Below, piece by piece: positions 63,159 to 64,000 of a stretch of 64,000 bases of DNA (its first letter is position 1; the number at the start of each line of letters is the position of its first letter). The translations under genes and the position numbers were made by a program. The notes under the pieces are model-generated. The model was given only the letters and a program-made list of their open reading frames with translations. It had not been told where the DNA came from and searched no databases. The stretch is from Hymenolepis diminuta (taxonomy: Eukaryota; Platyhelminthes; Cestoda; Cyclophyllidea; Hymenolepididae), in contig CAADRB010000032.1 of NCBI GenBank assembly GCA_900708905.1, forward strand, positions 1,524,979 to 1,588,978. Direction: 5' to 3'.

Positions 63159-63457
63159 TTATTTGAATTCTGTACAAGTTTTCTCAAGGCTACTCTCAAA
63201 AGGCCTCATCAAATAGACGCAGTTGGTTAAGATTTTCAATAATGCATAGAAGAAATCGATAAAATTATAATCGATTAAACCAAAAATAGCAAAGAAAAAC
63301 AATTTAGCAATCACAAAAATACGTTGACCATTTATCAAGTTGTGTCTGATTGTACCAATAAACAGAAAATAAGAATCTAAACAGAAAACAATCTTCTTTG
63401 CTTTCTCGACATCCAGTCCAATGCTTTCTTTCACAATTCCATGTAAAAAATAATAGG
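63159..63457 (-). CDS. Possible last exon of an unrecognised membrane protein
   Basis: A minus-strand frame ends at TAA (63159-63161). It is open back to an ATG at 63512, but a plausible splice acceptor (ATTTTTTCCACCACAG, exon start at 63457) lies inside it, so I give the exon as about 99 codons. The translation has two hydrophobic stretches, around KIVFCLDSYFLFIGT and IFVIAKLFFFAIFGLIDYNF, and a polar end, SSLEKTCTEFK, suggesting a membrane protein. An AATAAA on the minus strand lies about 35 bases past the stop (63124-63119). I do not recognise the family. A frame of this length can arise by chance in 64 kb of AT-rich DNA, so this stays tentative. Confidence 0.35.
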
Positions 63458-63512
63458 CTGTGGTGGAAAAAATTACGTTTAGCGGGCAGAACAGATGCTC
63501 GATCCTATCCAT

Positions 63513-64000
63513 TATCTAGGTCATCTGTAGATGGGCAATTTGGGACCTGTAATTTATCCCCATTGTCTCCATCGTTCATGGAATTCTTCTTGGCAAATTC
63601 CTGCAGAGCAATAAAGAAAAACATAGAATTGAGTGGAAAAAAACATTCATGAATTTCGGTTATTCTGCCCTAGAATCTAATGTATTTTTTCTAACGTCAA
63701 ATAAATTGAAATAGCACATAATTTTATGCCATTGTAGACCCTTAGGGCTATAATATGAGGCCATAACAACTTCATTATTTGCGATTTAAGTTACAAATTA
63801 TGGTTTAGGTGGAGTATTAAATTTATTTTCATACTGTCAATATTTTCCGTCTTTGACAAATAACCAGTTATTTATCCAAGCAAATTTTGTAGCTCTAAAT
63901 TTTATTTTTTCCTGAGAAATATATAAAGTATCCCAAGCGATTCTTTATATGAAATTGACACAATTTAGTAAATGTATCAACTGTTAAAGAGGGGAAATTT
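63513..64000. other. Right edge, no firm feature
   Basis: If the minus-strand frame at 63159 is real, its upstream exons or introns lie here. A good minus-strand acceptor (TTTATTGCTCTGCAG, exon start at 63600) opens a 31-codon acidic frame, EFAKKNSMNDGDNGDK and onward, ending in TAG; its phase does not fit the downstream frame. Confidence 0.4.

Overview
The window looks like AT-rich nuclear DNA from an invertebrate animal, most likely a parasitic flatworm (tapeworm or fluke). Three things point that way: one gene is split into ten small exons by introns of 0.8 to 8.3 kb; almost all other open frames are short chance frames; and the decayed Ty3/gypsy element at about 33.0-35.4 kb resembles the CsRn1-like elements common in flatworms. 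The species cannot be fixed from the sequence.

Layout. From 1957 to 29607 on the + strand lies most of a gene for an ephexin-family Rho guanine-nucleotide exchange factor (relatives: NGEF, ARHGEF5/15/16/19/26). I resolved ten exons whose splice sites and phases agree. They encode 670 residues ending in a stop codon: an acidic/Ser-Thr linker, a Dbl-homology (DH) domain and a pleckstrin-homology (PH) domain. The N-terminus lies upstream, probably outside the window. The protein is unusual in carrying Ser-rich insertions inside both DH and PH, and it has no C-terminal SH3 domain. Its introns hold dispersed repeats.

From about 29.7 kb to 63.1 kb I found no convincing host gene. This part holds the pol remnant of a dead gypsy element (33.0-35.4 kb), two related LTR/primer-binding-site-like segments (38.7 and 43.2-43.6 kb), copies of two unnamed dispersed repeats (R1, R2), tRNA-like SINE remnants and simple repeats. 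At the right edge a minus-strand frame (63159-63512) with a possible splice acceptor and a nearby AATAAA may be the last exon of an unrecognised membrane protein; this is tentative.

I see no CRISPR, operon, toxin system or clearly new multi-gene system. The most interesting material is the modified DH-PH architecture, the four-copy tRNA-like repeat family, and the tandem primer-binding-site-like motif at 43.5 kb. All alignments were made by eye, so repeat boundaries are approximate.
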